Source: Ligustrum vulgare (taxonomy: Eukaryota > Streptophyta > Magnoliopsida > Lamiales > Oleaceae). Taken from it: a DNA stretch of 64,000 nt. Location: contig OY743183.1 in the NCBI GenBank assembly GCA_963555705.1, positions 28,307,932 to 28,371,931 of the forward strand, written 5' to 3'. The notes beneath the pieces are model-generated. The model was not told where the DNA came from. It searched no databases and was given only the letters and a program-made list of their open reading frames with translations. The stretch's first letter is position 1. Every line of letters starts with the position of its first letter. Positions 44,305-56,308 of the stretch are shown here, in pieces. The translations under genes were made by a program, and so were the position numbers.

Positions 44305-45640
44305 CGTTCGTTCTATCGCCGATATTCAAGTAAATCAAATTCTAAAGAATTAGCACGCTCCATATGTCTAAGTAAATCTTGTTGAAAATACATTTTCAGT
44401 TCTTTAGGTATTACAAGTGGACCTGATTCGTTACAACTAGTAGACATACTGTAAGAAGAAGTTCTTTGTGTTTGACTAATTTCTTCCATTAAATTGTATA
44501 ATTCTATTTAGTCGTCTCCAAGTGTAGTGGCACGTGATGGTGCAGATTGTGTATGACTGATATTAGTTCCTAATCGTGCATCATATACAGTATACATGTT
44601 TACTAACGTGTTTTCTAAATTATTCTAAGTCATAGGGGTTTCCAAAGTCAACGAGCTATTTATTTTTGAAATAAGAAGTTTCGTACCCTTTAAATTGTAA
44701 CACGGGTCCATTACGTATGCTAAGGGAAATAACATAGGTAAATCTTCTCAATATTTTCTAAATTTCATTTCTATAGCAATTATCATATCAACAAAAAATA
44801 AGCCAGTTCTATATCTATAAAAAGTTCTTGCAATAACACAAAGACGTTCAAGAACTCTTTAACTAGTTGGGTAATATACCCCAGATAATATGTTGGTTAA
44901 ATCCTAAAAACTTGTCAAAATTTTTTTTGACTTTAAAAGTAACTTCTAAATCCGATTATATTAATAGAGGATCATTTTCATTCCTAAGTGTTCTACTGTT
45001 ATAATACTCAGTTATGATGTGTTCATAACCTTCACATATTTTAAGTAACAAATACGTAGAGTTCCACCTATGGCCTATGTCGGTGATAAATTTCTTAGGA
45101 TCTAAATCGTATTATTTACACTAGCATTATCGAAATTAAATGATCGAATTTTACTTTCGAAACCAACAATTTGTAATATAACATTAAATATGTTAATTGC
45201 GTTATGAGGAAACTCTATAATTTTAAAAACGATAATTTTTTTTATGCATAACCCAAAAGTAGATCGATGTAGTGTGCAGTTGCAGCAATATAACCTTTTT
45301 TGTTAATACCTTTCCAAAGATCGGAAGTAAAAGAAATAATACCACCATATTTATTTAAATCGACTATTAATTGCTTCATAGTTTTAAGAAATTATTCTAT
45401 TGTATCAGAACACAGAGTGTTTCGACTAATACCAACGTACCCGGGTTGAAGATAGTGTTTGATATAGGTAACAAAGTGTTAGTTGTCCACTATACTTAGT
45501 GACAACTCCACCCCTACAATGAATTGAACCATGTCAGTTCGATTCTCTTCTTCGAAATACATCAAATTTAAAAGTGTAGATCCAGGTGCAGAACCACTAG
45601 CGGATGAACCAAATTGTAGTTGACTTTGATTTGATTCAAC
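44305..45640 (-). pseudogene. hAT transposase, truncated and decayed
   Basis: On the minus strand, in changing frames: FIVGVELSLSIVDN, IKHYLQPGYVGISRNTLCSD, IVDLNKYGGIISFTSDLWKG, INKKGYIAATAHYID, KFITDIGHRWNSTYLLLKIC, EGYEHIITEYYNSR, MLFPLAYVMDPCYNLKGTKL, then SLEFDLLEYRR near 44308. These are ordered landmarks of plant hAT transposases, including the RNase H-like fold (SFTSDLW, DPxYKLK). The BED zinc finger upstream and the C-terminal dimerisation domain are both missing. The C-terminal loss coincides with the end of the Athila LTR at 44299. Many stops. An intact protein would cut and paste hAT DNA. Confidence 0.8.
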
Positions 45641-46441
45641 GAACCCGTGCTTGGTCTATTACTCGCGAAAGAAACGAAGGGGAAAAAAACTCTGTTCAAT
45701 GTCACATGGAGTAAGGTTGATCGTGTCCTTATTCCAATGTGGTTTGGAAATTGTAGTCATTGGATCCTTGGTCACTTTAACATGATTAACTGGAGGTTTG
45801 ATGTATACAACTCATACACAAGGTTGTAGCGACCGAGAAAATTTTCAATTGTTAGATAATTATTTAAATTTCTTAAAAACCGTGTCTCTATAATTTCACC
45901 CAAATTTTTATACTAAGCGTATTCGTCTAGCCATATAAATTATTTTTAGTCCAAATTCATTATCTTTTTTTTTTTAAATTCCATAATTATTATTTAATTT
46001 AAACCCAATTTTTTTTATTCGTTTTTAAGTCCCAATTTATCTCTGATTCAAAAGTTCAAATTTTATTATTTTGCACAATTTAAAACTATTTACATTAAAT
46101 TATCTTGACAAAATTTTTGAAATAAATATCCTTTCAATATTCTATCTGATCCACGATAATTGATTTAGCTCTTCCAAGATTTTCACAATTCTAGTCAAAA
46201 TCAAATATTTGCTTAAACCTACCATCATCGATCTATACATACACCCTTTGGCCTCACGTATAAAACACATTCTCAGACTTTAGCAATCTCACGATTTGAA
46301 ACTCAATTTCTCGGTTCTTGCACCAAATTGAACTCCCCTTCACTTTTCCACGTGCCCACACTGCTTCCCTCCCCGTCGCCTCGCGCCGACGGTGCCATCA
46401 CCAGCAGAACTGTCGGTGTTCTAAGATCAGTAAGGGCGAAG

Positions 46442-46495
46442 CCCCCCCCCCCCTCTCTCTCTCTCTCTCTTGATCTCTCTCTCTCGAACTGAAAT
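46442..46495. repeat. C12 and (CT)n low-complexity tract
   Basis: A run of 12 C (46442-46453) followed by (CT)n with one interruption, within the LTR's pyrimidine-rich island. Confidence 0.9.
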
Positions 46496-46978
46496 AAGAG
46501 AGTGAAGAGATAAATGTTTGTTTATGTTTTGATTTTGCAAAATTTCCCTTTGGTCCTCCGATTTTATAGAGTATTTAATTCGGCCCCCAAAATTTCAAAT
46601 AAATTTATTTCGACCCAGGAGTTTTCACTGAAATATAATTTGGCTAGGAACTTTCTGAGTTTTTCAAAACAGTCCTTAATTCCAAGTATTTGCATGAACC
46701 AATGCCCGATTCTTCCAATTCCACTATTTAGTCTGTAAAACTTTTCAAAATCTTATTTTATACAAATTCACTTTACAAGACTTGATTATTCAAAAGTCTG
46801 ATTTTAATTTATTTATTTTATAGGGCTAGACAAGATGCGAGAGCACTAGAAAGTTTTATTCCACTACACTCAAAACTCCAAAAATAAGGTAGACTCATAC
46901 TTACAAACTTATTTTCTAAAATGCGCATAAATAGTTATATGTATTATAGATCTTGCATTTATGATTGTATTCATGAGG

Positions 46979-47110
46979 ATTACTTGCTTGTTTAAGCATA
47001 ATGTTACTAGAATTACTTGCTTTTAAAGCATGATGTTACGAGAATTACTTGCTTGTTTAAGCATGACGTTACGAGAATTTACTTGCGTAAGTGCATGAGA
47101 CTTGAACTTG
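46979..47110. repeat. 33-bp tandem repeat, about four units
   Basis: attacttgc(ttgttta)agcat followed by gatgttacgaga, beginning at about 46979, 47012, 47044 and 47077. It sits at the position of the 94-bp and 50-bp arrays in the related LTRs. Confidence 0.8.
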
Positions 47111-47700
47111 TATTTATTACTTGTTTATGAGACAACTTGAATATAATGATTATGTGCTTTATTTGTAATACTAATTGTTATTATGCGTCGAGTCTACTGA
47201 GTATTTCTAAGAAATGCTCACCATTTTTTTAAACTTACAAATTTTCAGATTACGGAGTTGATGACGGAGCATGCGAGAGCATTGAAGAATTTTTAATTAT
47301 GTTTTGAAATAATTTTGATATTTTGAATTTCTTATTGTTGTCTAAGTTATTTGAAACGGTTGAATTTTTGATCTTCGAGTATTAAATTAAATTGAATTTT
47401 AGTTGCTTCCGCACAATTTTTATTTTAAATTTGAAGTGTTGACTATTACAGTCATTTTTATAAAATAATGTGATTGAATTTTAGGTATTTTTTGTTCAAT
47501 TATTATTTCGAAAACTAGTTTGAAAAGATGACGTAGTGTTCTGGGTGTTTTAAAACTCGGGGCGTTGTTTAAGCATCTATACGTCCTATGGTGGTTGCTT
47601 TCCCCATTTTAGCGAGGTTAGTGGGTTCTGACATTAGAACATTCCTAGACACTCAACTTGAATTCTGAATCATAAATGACTATCCGCAACAAACAAACGA

Positions 47701-47792
47701 GTGTGCACATTGTCCTTGTTTATTATTATAAAACAAGAACCCTACTACCATATCTAAATTTATTTTTTTCTATGCTGATGAACTCTTTGCAG
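47701..47792 (+). other. 92-bp intron in the Ulp1 pseudogene
   Basis: Donor aacga|GTGTGC and acceptor ctttgcAG|tggag. The interior is T-rich near the acceptor. Joining the exons gives PQQTND-GDCGIY, the conserved start of the Cys motif, which strongly supports the splice sites. Confidence 0.7.
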
Positions 47793-47975
47793 TGGAGATT
47801 GTGGGATATATGCTATTAAATATGCTGAGTATACACTTGAAGGCAATATTTGAGAAATACCTAGCATGTTTGATACTGGCGCTGCTCGATCACACATCGC
47901 CACCCAGCTGTATAAATACATGCAGAAGGAACTAGATATTATATGGTTCAATGGTCCTGGAGCGTTGAGACTTGG

Positions 47976-48946
47976 GAAATAGCAAACGTATACCTATTGT
48001 GATTCAAAAGCGTAGTCTAGAGATGTTCCATATTGTTGCACTACTTTTCATTATTTTTTATGACCATGTTCTATTAGGGTATATCTACTTGATGATGGTG
48101 AATAAAGTGGAGACTCCCACAACCTATTCATACGAAATTACTGCTTATCATTTTGATCTGATTAACATTGTTCCCTTATGTGTGGATGCACCAGTCATAA
48201 TCAAATAATGAATAATTTTTTTATATATAACGTTCCAAGTTCTATTATATGATTCTTAATTATTAGCATTACACGAAATATTGTTCTGATTGTGATAAAA
48301 AAATGCCACGTTCACAGTTGTGGAGAGGAGGTAATAAGATTCTTGTTCAGATCACTCTTAGTGATATGCTCTGACTTACAGACAAATTTGATTTTAATCC
48401 TGCCACAAATCACCTCCACTTTGTACATGAATAATAAATTACAACGCAAACTCCGATGCTGCATTTCCCTGATTGTATGATCAAACCATAAACATTGCAG
48501 TTGCATTTTTCATTATCTACTCTTCTGGTATTCATCAACTGGACACTATTGCTGCTAACTTTACAAACCCTGTAATTCTGATATTATAAGTGTTAACTGA
48601 ATATGCACGTTCATCACAGTTAGGGACTACCTGTATAGTTTCCAATCTTAGGGTATGACCGCAAATGTAGCCATTGCAGTTTAAGTTACAAGGTATCACC
48701 TTGATGTTCCCAAGAAAAAAAATCACAACTTCCAACCAAATTTCAGGTGTGATTTTAGCATCGCATGAATAGGTCAACCAGCATATATTGTCACACTGTT
48801 TGGTTACCAGTATGATATTCTTAGATCGAAGCAAGATTGCAAATCATGGCTCAATATCTGATCGACTTAAACAGGAATTGCTAATGGAGCAGGAATTAAA
48901 TATTTTCGTACTTAGTTCACTCAATTAATAAGATTTTTTACAATAT
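47976..48946. other. Unassigned stretch between the Ulp1 pseudogene and the chromovirus
   Basis: Short ORFs on both strands without recognisable families. Probably the interior of the old MULE. It ends with gaaag (48947-48951), the target duplication of the chromovirus. Confidence 0.4.
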
Positions 48947-48951
48947 GAAAG

Positions 48952-50322
48952 TGACACGACCCCGTCTCGAATTACCCTATGTGGACCCGAGATATGGTGT
49001 GCGCCGATGATGAATGTCAGCTAGATACTGGACCCACCACCAAGGTTACTGAAACTATTCAAATTCTATAAATCTTCTCGTAATACCCCATGATTTAAAA
49101 AAAATTTCGACAGAGTTCCCTTTAAATATTAGATATAACCTCCCTGTAACAAAATCAACAAATCCTCAAACAACCACATGTAAAATATTGGGGATTCATA
49201 TCCCTTCTCATCATCATATCACAAGTCAAAAGAGCTCATGCCTGCCCATCTAGTTCTTACTACATATCATCCATTCCACTTAGATTTGATACATCAACAG
49301 ATCATTCTAATCAACTAATTACTTGAGAAAACAATAACTCGAGAGTGGATCGAGTTAAATATATATACATGGATCACAAAAGAATGATGAAAACTAGAAA
49401 CATACAACTAAATGATCTTGTAGCTCTTTGGCAGGCTTTCCAACGTCCTCTGAAAACTCAAAATATCCTGGTAAGGAAAATGTTATAAAAACATGAGATT
49501 TTAACCCAGTGAGTGGAGGGTTTGAAAACTAGTCATACTTTTCTCTTTTATATTTCTTTATACAATCACTATTTGTTTTGAAACTATAATTTTTGATTGA
49601 CATAAGAAAATGTTTAACTTATTCTGAAAAGAACGTCTAGTTGAAATGAGATCTTTTAAATTCTGAAATCATGGCATAAATAGTAATAACTGTTTGATCA
49701 TGCTCAAAATTCTGTTGAACTGTACTGAGAAGTTGAAATATTGTTCTATGAATAAATATATCATAATGTACTGAAAAGAATCACATCAAAGTGTACCCAA
49801 TGAACAACTTTACTCAAGTACAGAGTACTCTCGATGTATAAGGCAAAGCCATTGAAATATGATAAGCTGATAATCTGATAAACTGTGTCATATGCGCATA
49901 GACTGCCCCAAAGGCTAAAGCACCCTAGTACACGGCCCAAAGCCTATATGTGCACAAGAGTGGGTCCCAAAGACCTCTGATAATCTGATAATATGGTCAT
50001 ACACTGTGGAAACGAATTCACATCAGTGCAGAGCGGGTAATATCACCTGGGTACTTTCTGATGGTTTTTCACAATAATAATTTACATGTAACAAATTATT
50101 TTATAGAATAATGTACTAAATTTATAATTTGATTAACTTGAAATTTTAAAAGAAGAAGTCTAAAATCATGCTTCTAAACTTGTATTTGCGAAAAGTAGTA
50201 ATTTTTGTAACTTGTCTACTTAATTGAAAACATGAATCGTATGAAGAATTTATGCCATTAAATATTAAAATTTAACTTTAAGAAAAAATAAGTTTCTCCA
50301 CTCACAGAGATTGCGACTGAAA
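48952..50322 (-). repeat. 3' LTR of the chromovirus, U3 part deleted
   Basis: Matches 53946-55292 with few differences: one roughly 20-bp segment (cacggcccaaagcctatatg, about 49932) is present here and absent there, plus scattered substitutions. The match stops at gcgactgaaa (50322), after which integrase coding sequence begins, so about 1016 bp of the LTR start are missing. Confidence 0.9.
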
Positions 50323-50795
50323 AAATTAGTGCTACCTGGATGCATAGCATAACCTGAACTGTGTGCTTCTTCCAATATTTCTTTCTTCAATTCTGGAATA
50401 TCAGGAACACATAGCCTATTTCCCATAAATAATGCACCATCTCTGATTTCATAGTCTGTTCGCAAGCCAACAGTGACTTCTGCTTCCAAAGTTTTCAATG
50501 CCAAATCCTGAAATTGAGCTTCTCTAACTTTGTTTATCAGAGTAGGCCTCACCTGAAAGTGAGCTAAGAGTGCCTTTGTAGTAGTTGTGGACAACTGAGC
50601 ATGTAAGGTTCTAAATTCACCCATCAAAGCAGCACACATCGCACTAGATTTGGTGGAATGGCTACTGACCTTCCTACTTAAAGCGTCAGCAACTACATTA
50701 GCTTTTCCCGGATGATAATCAATTTTGCAATCATAATCTTTGATTAGTTCTAACCTTCGCCTCTGTCTCAAATTCAATTCTTTTTGATCAAAGAT
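50323..50795 (-). pseudogene. Chromovirus RNase H end and integrase N-terminus, truncated
   Basis: Continues in frame after a TAG at about 50793 (Tyr position of the usual SLKYIF). Contains [20 protein letters not shown] and [16 protein letters not shown] (end of RNase H), then [20 protein letters not shown] and [17 protein letters not shown], the HHCC zinc-binding start of integrase. After MHPGST it reads into LTR sequence. The catalytic integrase core and chromodomain are gone. Confidence 0.9.
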
Positions 50796-51215
50796 CTACT
50801 TCAAGCTCTTGTGGTTCGTGAATATCTGACATTTTTCATTATACAAATAATGTCTCCAAATTTTTAGTGCCAAAACCACTGCTGCCAATTCCAAATCATG
50901 AGTTGGGTAGTTTAGTTCATGCTTCTTCAATTGTCTAGAAGCATAAGCTATAACCTTTCCATTCTGCATTAAAACACAGCCCAAACCTTGGCGTGATGCA
51001 TCACTGTAGACTACAAAATCTTCACCTGGAGAAGGAAGAGTAAGTATAGGAGCAGAAACCAATCTATTTTTCAACTCTTGGAAACTGTTCTCACATTCTG
51101 GTGTCCACAAAAATTTTGAATCCTTTCGAGTCAAGCTAGTTAAAGAAAGAGCAATTTTGGAAAATCCTTCCACAAATCGACGATAATAACCAGCTAACCT
51201 AAGAAAACTTCGCAC
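50796..51215 (-). pseudogene. Chromovirus RNase H segment
   Basis: Same frame as the polyprotein upstream, separated by TAA where the family has Glu (SNVTEVRSF). Contains [40 protein letters not shown] with a catalytic Asp, and [20 protein letters not shown] with the catalytic Glu. It ends FTNHKSLK, where the family has DHKSL, so one RNase H aspartate is also lost, then stop. Confidence 0.9.
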
Positions 51216-53861
51216 TTATGTCACATTAGAAGGGCGTTCCCATTTCATCACAGCTTCTGTCTTGATCGGATCTACATAAATACCTTCTGTCGATATCACG
51301 TGACCTAGAAATACAACTTTATCCAGCCAAAACTCGCATTTGCTGAATTTTGCATACAATTGCTTATCCCTCAAGGTCTGCAATATAATTTTTAGATGCT
51401 CTGCATGTTCATCCTTGTTAGGAGAATATACCAAAATATCATCGATGTAAACAATCACAAATCTGTCCAGATAAGGATGCAAAACTCTATTCATCAAATC
51501 CATAAATGCAGCTGGGGCATTAGTAAGCCCAAATGGCATCACCAAAAACTCATAATGGCCATATCGAGTCCTAAAAGCAGTCTTTGGTATATCGGCATCT
51601 TTGATCTTCAACTGATGATACCCTGATCGCAAATCAATTTTAGAAAATACTGCAACACCTCGAGGTTGGTCAAATAAATCATCAATGCGAGGTAACTGGT
51701 ACTTGTTATGAATTTTAACTTTATTCAACTGTCTGTAATCAATACACAGTCTCATCGTACCATCTTTCCTCTTCACAAATAAGACTGGCGCTCCCCATGG
51801 GGAAACACTAGGTCTAATGAAACCCTTATCAACTAATTCCTCCAGTTGTACCTTCAATTCTTTTAATTCCATTGGAGCCATTCTGTATGGTGCTTGTGAC
51901 ATAGGTGCCGTCCCTGGAATTAAATCAATAGAGAACTCAACCTCTCTATCTGGTGGTAGTCCCGGAAGATCCTCTGGGAACACATCTGGAAAGTCTCGCA
52001 CGATAGAGATATCCTCAAGTTTCGGATTAGTGAGTCTAGTGTCAATCACATTAGCTAAATATGCATGACAACCCTTTTTTAGAAATTTACGTGCATCCAA
52101 AGCGGATATAACACATGATGGCAAGATTCTGCGTTCTCCAACAAGAACAAATTCAAGTTCTTCTGGCTTCCTGAACACAACTTCCTTGCGGAAGCAGTCG
52201 ACTGTAGCCCGATGTTCAGAGAGAAAATCCATCTCCAAAATAACATCAAAATCATGCATATCAAGAGGAATTAAATCTTCCCGTAATTGATGATCATTCA
52301 CCCTTATCATACAATTTCTATACACATCACTAGCCAAAAGTGATACTCCTACCGGTGTTGTTACAACTAATTCATTATCTAAAGGCTCTAACTTCTTCTC
52401 AGCATGACTAGCAAGTGCATAAGAAATAAAAGATTGTGTAGTACCTGAATCAATTAATGTACGAGCACCTCTACAAAAAATAGATAACATACCAATAACC
52501 ACATCTGGTGACTCCTCTGCCTCCTTCTGGGTCATAGCCAATACCTTACCCTGAGTCCTGTTACGCCCTGCCTGAGCTCCAGATCTAGCAGTACTACCTC
52601 TAGTAACATTAGACTGAGCACTGCCAGTCGACCCTATTAAGATGTCCCTCTGACTCTGACTCTGCCCCACATTGCTAACACCTAGCTGAGGAAATAATAT
52701 GTGTGGTCCGCTACTCTGCTGAGATTTGATTGGGCAATCCTTCCTCATGTATCCCATATGACCACACTGATAACAGACTCCAACTCCCTTAAGGCACTCT
52801 CCTGGATGAAACTTCTCACAAGACTGACACTGTGGAAAGCTACGTAAATCAGAACTCTGACTAGGCCTCGATCCCTGAGATCTCTGCATAGAGCCCTGTG
52901 GATGTATATGACTCCCTCCAGTCTGCTGTACAGAACTCTGACTCCGACCTGACATCTTACTGAATCCCGAACTCTGAGACTTTGATTTAAAATTTGTAGA
53001 ATTTGTAGCACCTGGCCAAAACCCTTTTCTGTTCTTCTTAGACCCTGAAGCTCCTGTCTGGCCACTACCTCCAAAACTCATCTGTGCCCTTTGGTTGCGT
53101 CCATCTATGATAGCTGTCTCGACCCTCAAAGTCGCTTCTACCAATGACCCGAAATTTTGATGTCCATGAACCGTCACGTAAGGCCGAATATCTGATCCCA
53201 ACCCCTGCTCAAATCGTCTACATTTTTCTCTTTCATCAGCGATTAAGTTACTAGCATACTTGGACAACTCTACAAACCTCAAATGGTACTCGGCAACAGA
53301 CATGGATCCTTGAACTAATCTCAAAAATTCATCACGTTTTGCATTGCGATAAAATGGAGGGTAGTAGGTCTCATTGAAAGCATCCATGAACATAGCCCAA
53401 GTAATAACATTAGGGTCTGGATACCTACGTCGATATGAAGCCCACCAATCTGCAGCTCCTCCCCTCAACAGAAAAGTAGCAAGACGTAACTTCTTGCCTT
53501 CAGGAACCTCCATTACATCAAATATATTCTCCAAATATTTCATCCAAAGCTCAGCATCAACTGGGTTGGATGTACCCATAAAAGTTCTTTCTCCAAGTTT
53601 AATAGCTCTCTTAATGAGATTATCCTTTTCTGTGTGCGGTAGGAGGGAAGCAATAGCTACAACTATCCTGTCAGTAACAGGATCAGGCCGTTCCTGCATT
53701 TGTGCCTGAGGCTGCACTGGAGGATGTACCTCGAGATGCACCTGAGGTTGGTGAACTGATTTTGCGGCCCCACCGGCCTCCCCTATATGTCCTCCATCAG
53801 GAGCATTCTGAGTCTTAGGAATTGGATTTGGTTGCCTGCGAGTCTTACCACCACGAGCCAT
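51216..53861 (-). pseudogene. Chromovirus gag-protease-RT open frame (881 codons)
   Basis: Starts at ATG 53861 (MARGGKTRR). Gag domain about residues 100-250 ([33 protein letters not shown]). The zinc knuckle at about 363 reads [14 protein letters not shown], with Tyr where the metal-binding His belongs. Protease near 472 has [14 protein letters not shown] spans about 650-870: [66 protein letters not shown] and catalytic [10 protein letters not shown] near 805. The frame is remarkably open but ends at a premature TAA (51213-51215). RT sequence and arrangement point to the Tekay/Del lineage. Confidence 0.9.
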
Positions 53862-53927
53862 AACTCTCTACAATGGTTAACAGAAAAAGATCAATACATA
53901 TGCAATGCAACCCAACAGACTCTAAAA

Positions 53928-53943
53928 CCATGCTCTGATACCA
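53928..53943 (-). promoter_or_regulatory. Primer binding site (initiator tRNA-Met)
   Basis: TGGTATCAGAGCATGG on the minus strand, two bases after the 5' LTR end; the standard PBS of this lineage. Confidence 0.9.
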
Positions 53944-53945
53944 CT

Positions 53946-56308
53946 TGACACGACCCCATCTCGAATCACCCTGTGTGGACCCGAGACGTGGCGTGAACCT
54001 ATGATGAATGTCAGCTAGATACTGGACCCACCACAAAAGCTACTGAAACTATTCAAATTCTATAAATCTTCTCGTAATACCCCATGATTTTTAAAAAAAT
54101 TTCGACAGAGTTCCCTTTAAATATTGGATATAACCTCCCTGTAACAAAATAGACAAATCCTCAAACAACCACATGTAAAATATTGGGGATTCATATCCCT
54201 TCTCATCATCATATCACAAGTCAAAAGTGCTCATGGCTGCCCATCTAGTTCTTACTACATATCATCCATTCCACTTAGATTTGATACATCAATAGATCAT
54301 TCTAATCAACTAATTATTTGACAAAACAATAACTCGAGAGTGGACCGAGTTAAATATATATACATGGATCACAAAAGAATGATGAAAACTAGAAACATAC
54401 AACTAAATGATCTTGTAGCTCTTTGGGAGGCTTTCCAACGTCCTCTGAAAACTCAAAAATATCCTGGGAAAATGTTACAAAAATATGAGATTTTAACTCA
54501 GTGAGTGGAGGGTTTGAAAACTAGTCATACTTTTCTCTTTTATATTTCTTTATACAATCACTATTTGTTTTGAAACTATAATTTTTGATTGACATAAGAA
54601 AATGTTTAACTTATTCTTAAAAGAACGTCTAGTTGAAATGAGATCTTTTAAATTCTGAAATCATGTCATAAATAGTAATAACTGTTTGATCATGCTCAAA
54701 ATTCTGTTGAACTGTACTGAGAAGCTGAAATATTGTTCTATGAATAAATATATCATAATGTACTGAAAAGAATCACATCAAAGTGTACCCAATGAACAAC
54801 TTTACTCAAGTACAGAGTACTTTCGATGTACAAGGCAAAGCCATTCAAATATGATAAGCTGATAATCTGATAAACTGTGTCATATGCGCATAGACTGCCC
54901 CAAAGGCTAAAGCACCCTAGTGCACAAGAGTGGGTCCCAAAGACCTCTGATAATCTGATAATATGGTCATACACTGTGGAAACGAATTCACATCAGTGCA
55001 GAGCGGGTAATATCACCTGGGTACTTTCTGATGATTTTTCATAATAATAATTTACATGTAACAAATTCTTTTATAGAATAATGTACTAAATTTATAATTT
55101 GATTAACTTGAAATTTTAAAAGAAGAAGTCTAAAATCATGCTTCTAAACTTTTATTTGCGAAAAGTAGTAATTTCTGTAACTTGTCTACTTAATTGAAAA
55201 CATGAACCGTATGGAAAATTTGTGCTATTAAATATTAAAATTTAACTTTAAGAAAAAATAAGTTTCTCCACTCACAGAGATTGCGACTGAAACCTAGTTT
55301 GGCTGACAGGCCTGGCCAATCTCCGTGTCGCCTCATGAAAATTAAATTAAAACCTTGGATCAACTCCAATAATTACCAATATTTAACAAATGCCCAAAAT
55401 GAAATAACATCCTATACAATAACCACAATTTTCATATGCCTCCAACATTACATCCAACCAACCAACCTTCTCTTATGTGAAATATAGCTTCATTATAACT
55501 CATATATCCTTTATTTAACCAATACCTCAATGGAATGCTCATAGACACCAAAACCCCTTTCCAAGAAACTAGTAATGGACTAATTCTTTAACTTAATTAC
55601 ATGGGTAATTTAATCTCCAAATAAACATCACCAAATTAAGCATTTAAGCATGAAATAATTTAACATAGGCTCCAATAACTTAATCTTGCCCAAATCATGA
55701 ATTTAATCCACTATTATTTTAAACCCTAGCATGTAACCACAATGAATTCAACCAAACTTGAATATTTAGCTCAATATCTTCCAATGAATCATAAATCCAT
55801 CCAAAAATCTAACATTTAACTCAAAAATCAAAACCCTAAAATCAACACCATATCTCAAATAAATGGGTATTACCTTACCTCTTGAAGGTGAAAATGAAGT
55901 CTTGAAGGTTGAATGAAAATCCCCCTTTTTCCTTCTCTTTTCTTCCTTCCTTTTTCTTTTCTTTCTTCCTTTTTCCCTTTTTTTTTCTTTCTCTGCGTAA
56001 CCTCTCTCCCTCTCTGGTAATGAAAATGTGTGAGTGGAGTGTTTGGTGGTTGAATTGTTTTGTCTACTAATGTCAAGACAAATTTAAGTTTGGTAGAAAT
56101 TGCATGTTGGGTCCTTAATCTATCATTCCAATAAAATCCCAAATATAAATGATAATAAGTTAAGTCCCCCAACTTATAACCAAATTTAAATGATCCTCAA
56201 AATATCCACTCATTTAAATTGGTTCCCACTTGGACTAAATTGGTCAAAAATAAATGTTGACTTGATAAAATAATTATTTGACTTGTAAAATTAAAGTGGC
56301 TTTTGACA
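53946..56308 (-). repeat. 5' LTR of the chromovirus (2363 bp)
   Basis: On the minus strand it starts TGTCAAAAGCC at 56308 and ends GGGGTCGTGTCA at 53946. The outer 1 kb (55293-56308) is present only here; it includes a TC-rich stretch (55920-56000) and 'gggtccttaa', 'agtcccccaac' phrases like those in the other large LTRs. The inner 1.35 kb matches the 3' LTR. GAAAG follows at 56309. Confidence 0.85.

Larger units (their letters stand above)
45825..47567 (+). mobile_element. Solo LTR splitting the Ulp1 pseudogene
   Basis: Starts TGTAGCGACCGAG and ends ...aaaactcggggcgttg, homologous to the ends of 41586-44171 and sharing 'gtattcgtctagccat', 'gtctactgagtatttc' and 'gatgacgtagtg'. The last few bases of the expected ...TTACA end are lost and no target duplication remains. 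It contains a C12-(CT)n tract (46442-46495) and a 33-bp tandem array (46979-47110). No coding sequence. Confidence 0.75.
45650..47975 (+). pseudogene. Ulp1-like cysteine protease (C48) catalytic domain, interrupted
   Basis: Exon pieces: 45650-45824 (VDRVLIPMW, then SHWILGHFNMINWRFDVYNS, carrying the catalytic His at 45758 and the Asp position changed to Asn); 47568-47700 (RPMVVAFPILARLVG, NDYPQQTND); 47793-47975 (GDCGIYAIKYAEYTLEG with the catalytic Cys at 47800, then SMFDTGAARSHIATQLYKYM). A 92-bp intron separates the last two and restores PQQTND-GDCG across the splice. An LTR (45825-47567) splits the gene. In-frame stops occur after QLEF and EGNI. Ulp1 proteases remove SUMO from proteins; plant MULEs of the KI/Kaonashi group carry such domains. 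With a MULE transposase at 57420, transposon origin is more likely than a host gene. Confidence 0.8.
48952..56308 (-). mobile_element. Tekay/Del-like chromovirus with deleted 3' half of pol
   Basis: On the minus strand: 5' LTR (56308-53946, 2363 bp), tRNA-Met PBS (53943-53928), gag-protease-RT (53861-51216), RNase H (51215-50796), start of integrase (50795-50323), then directly the 3' part of the 3' LTR (50322-48952). GAAAG lies just outside both ends (48947-48951, 56309-56313), so the outer borders are original. The two LTR copies are near-identical over 1.35 kb, showing a recent insertion, yet the coding region has two in-frame stops and lost the integrase core. The deletion also removed the first 1 kb of the 3' LTR and the polypurine tract. 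Confidence 0.9.

Noticed and set aside
47875..47920. FDTGAARSHIA read as a retroviral aspartic protease (DTGA)
   Set aside because: The residues directly follow the GDCGIY motif in the frame expected for the end of a Ulp1 domain, so the DTG is coincidental.
55293..55293. Right border of the chromovirus placed at about 55292, where the two LTR copies stop matching
   Set aside because: No TG...CA end or matching duplication there; GAAAG at 56309 matches the left flank exactly, so the LTR continues and the left copy is the deleted one.
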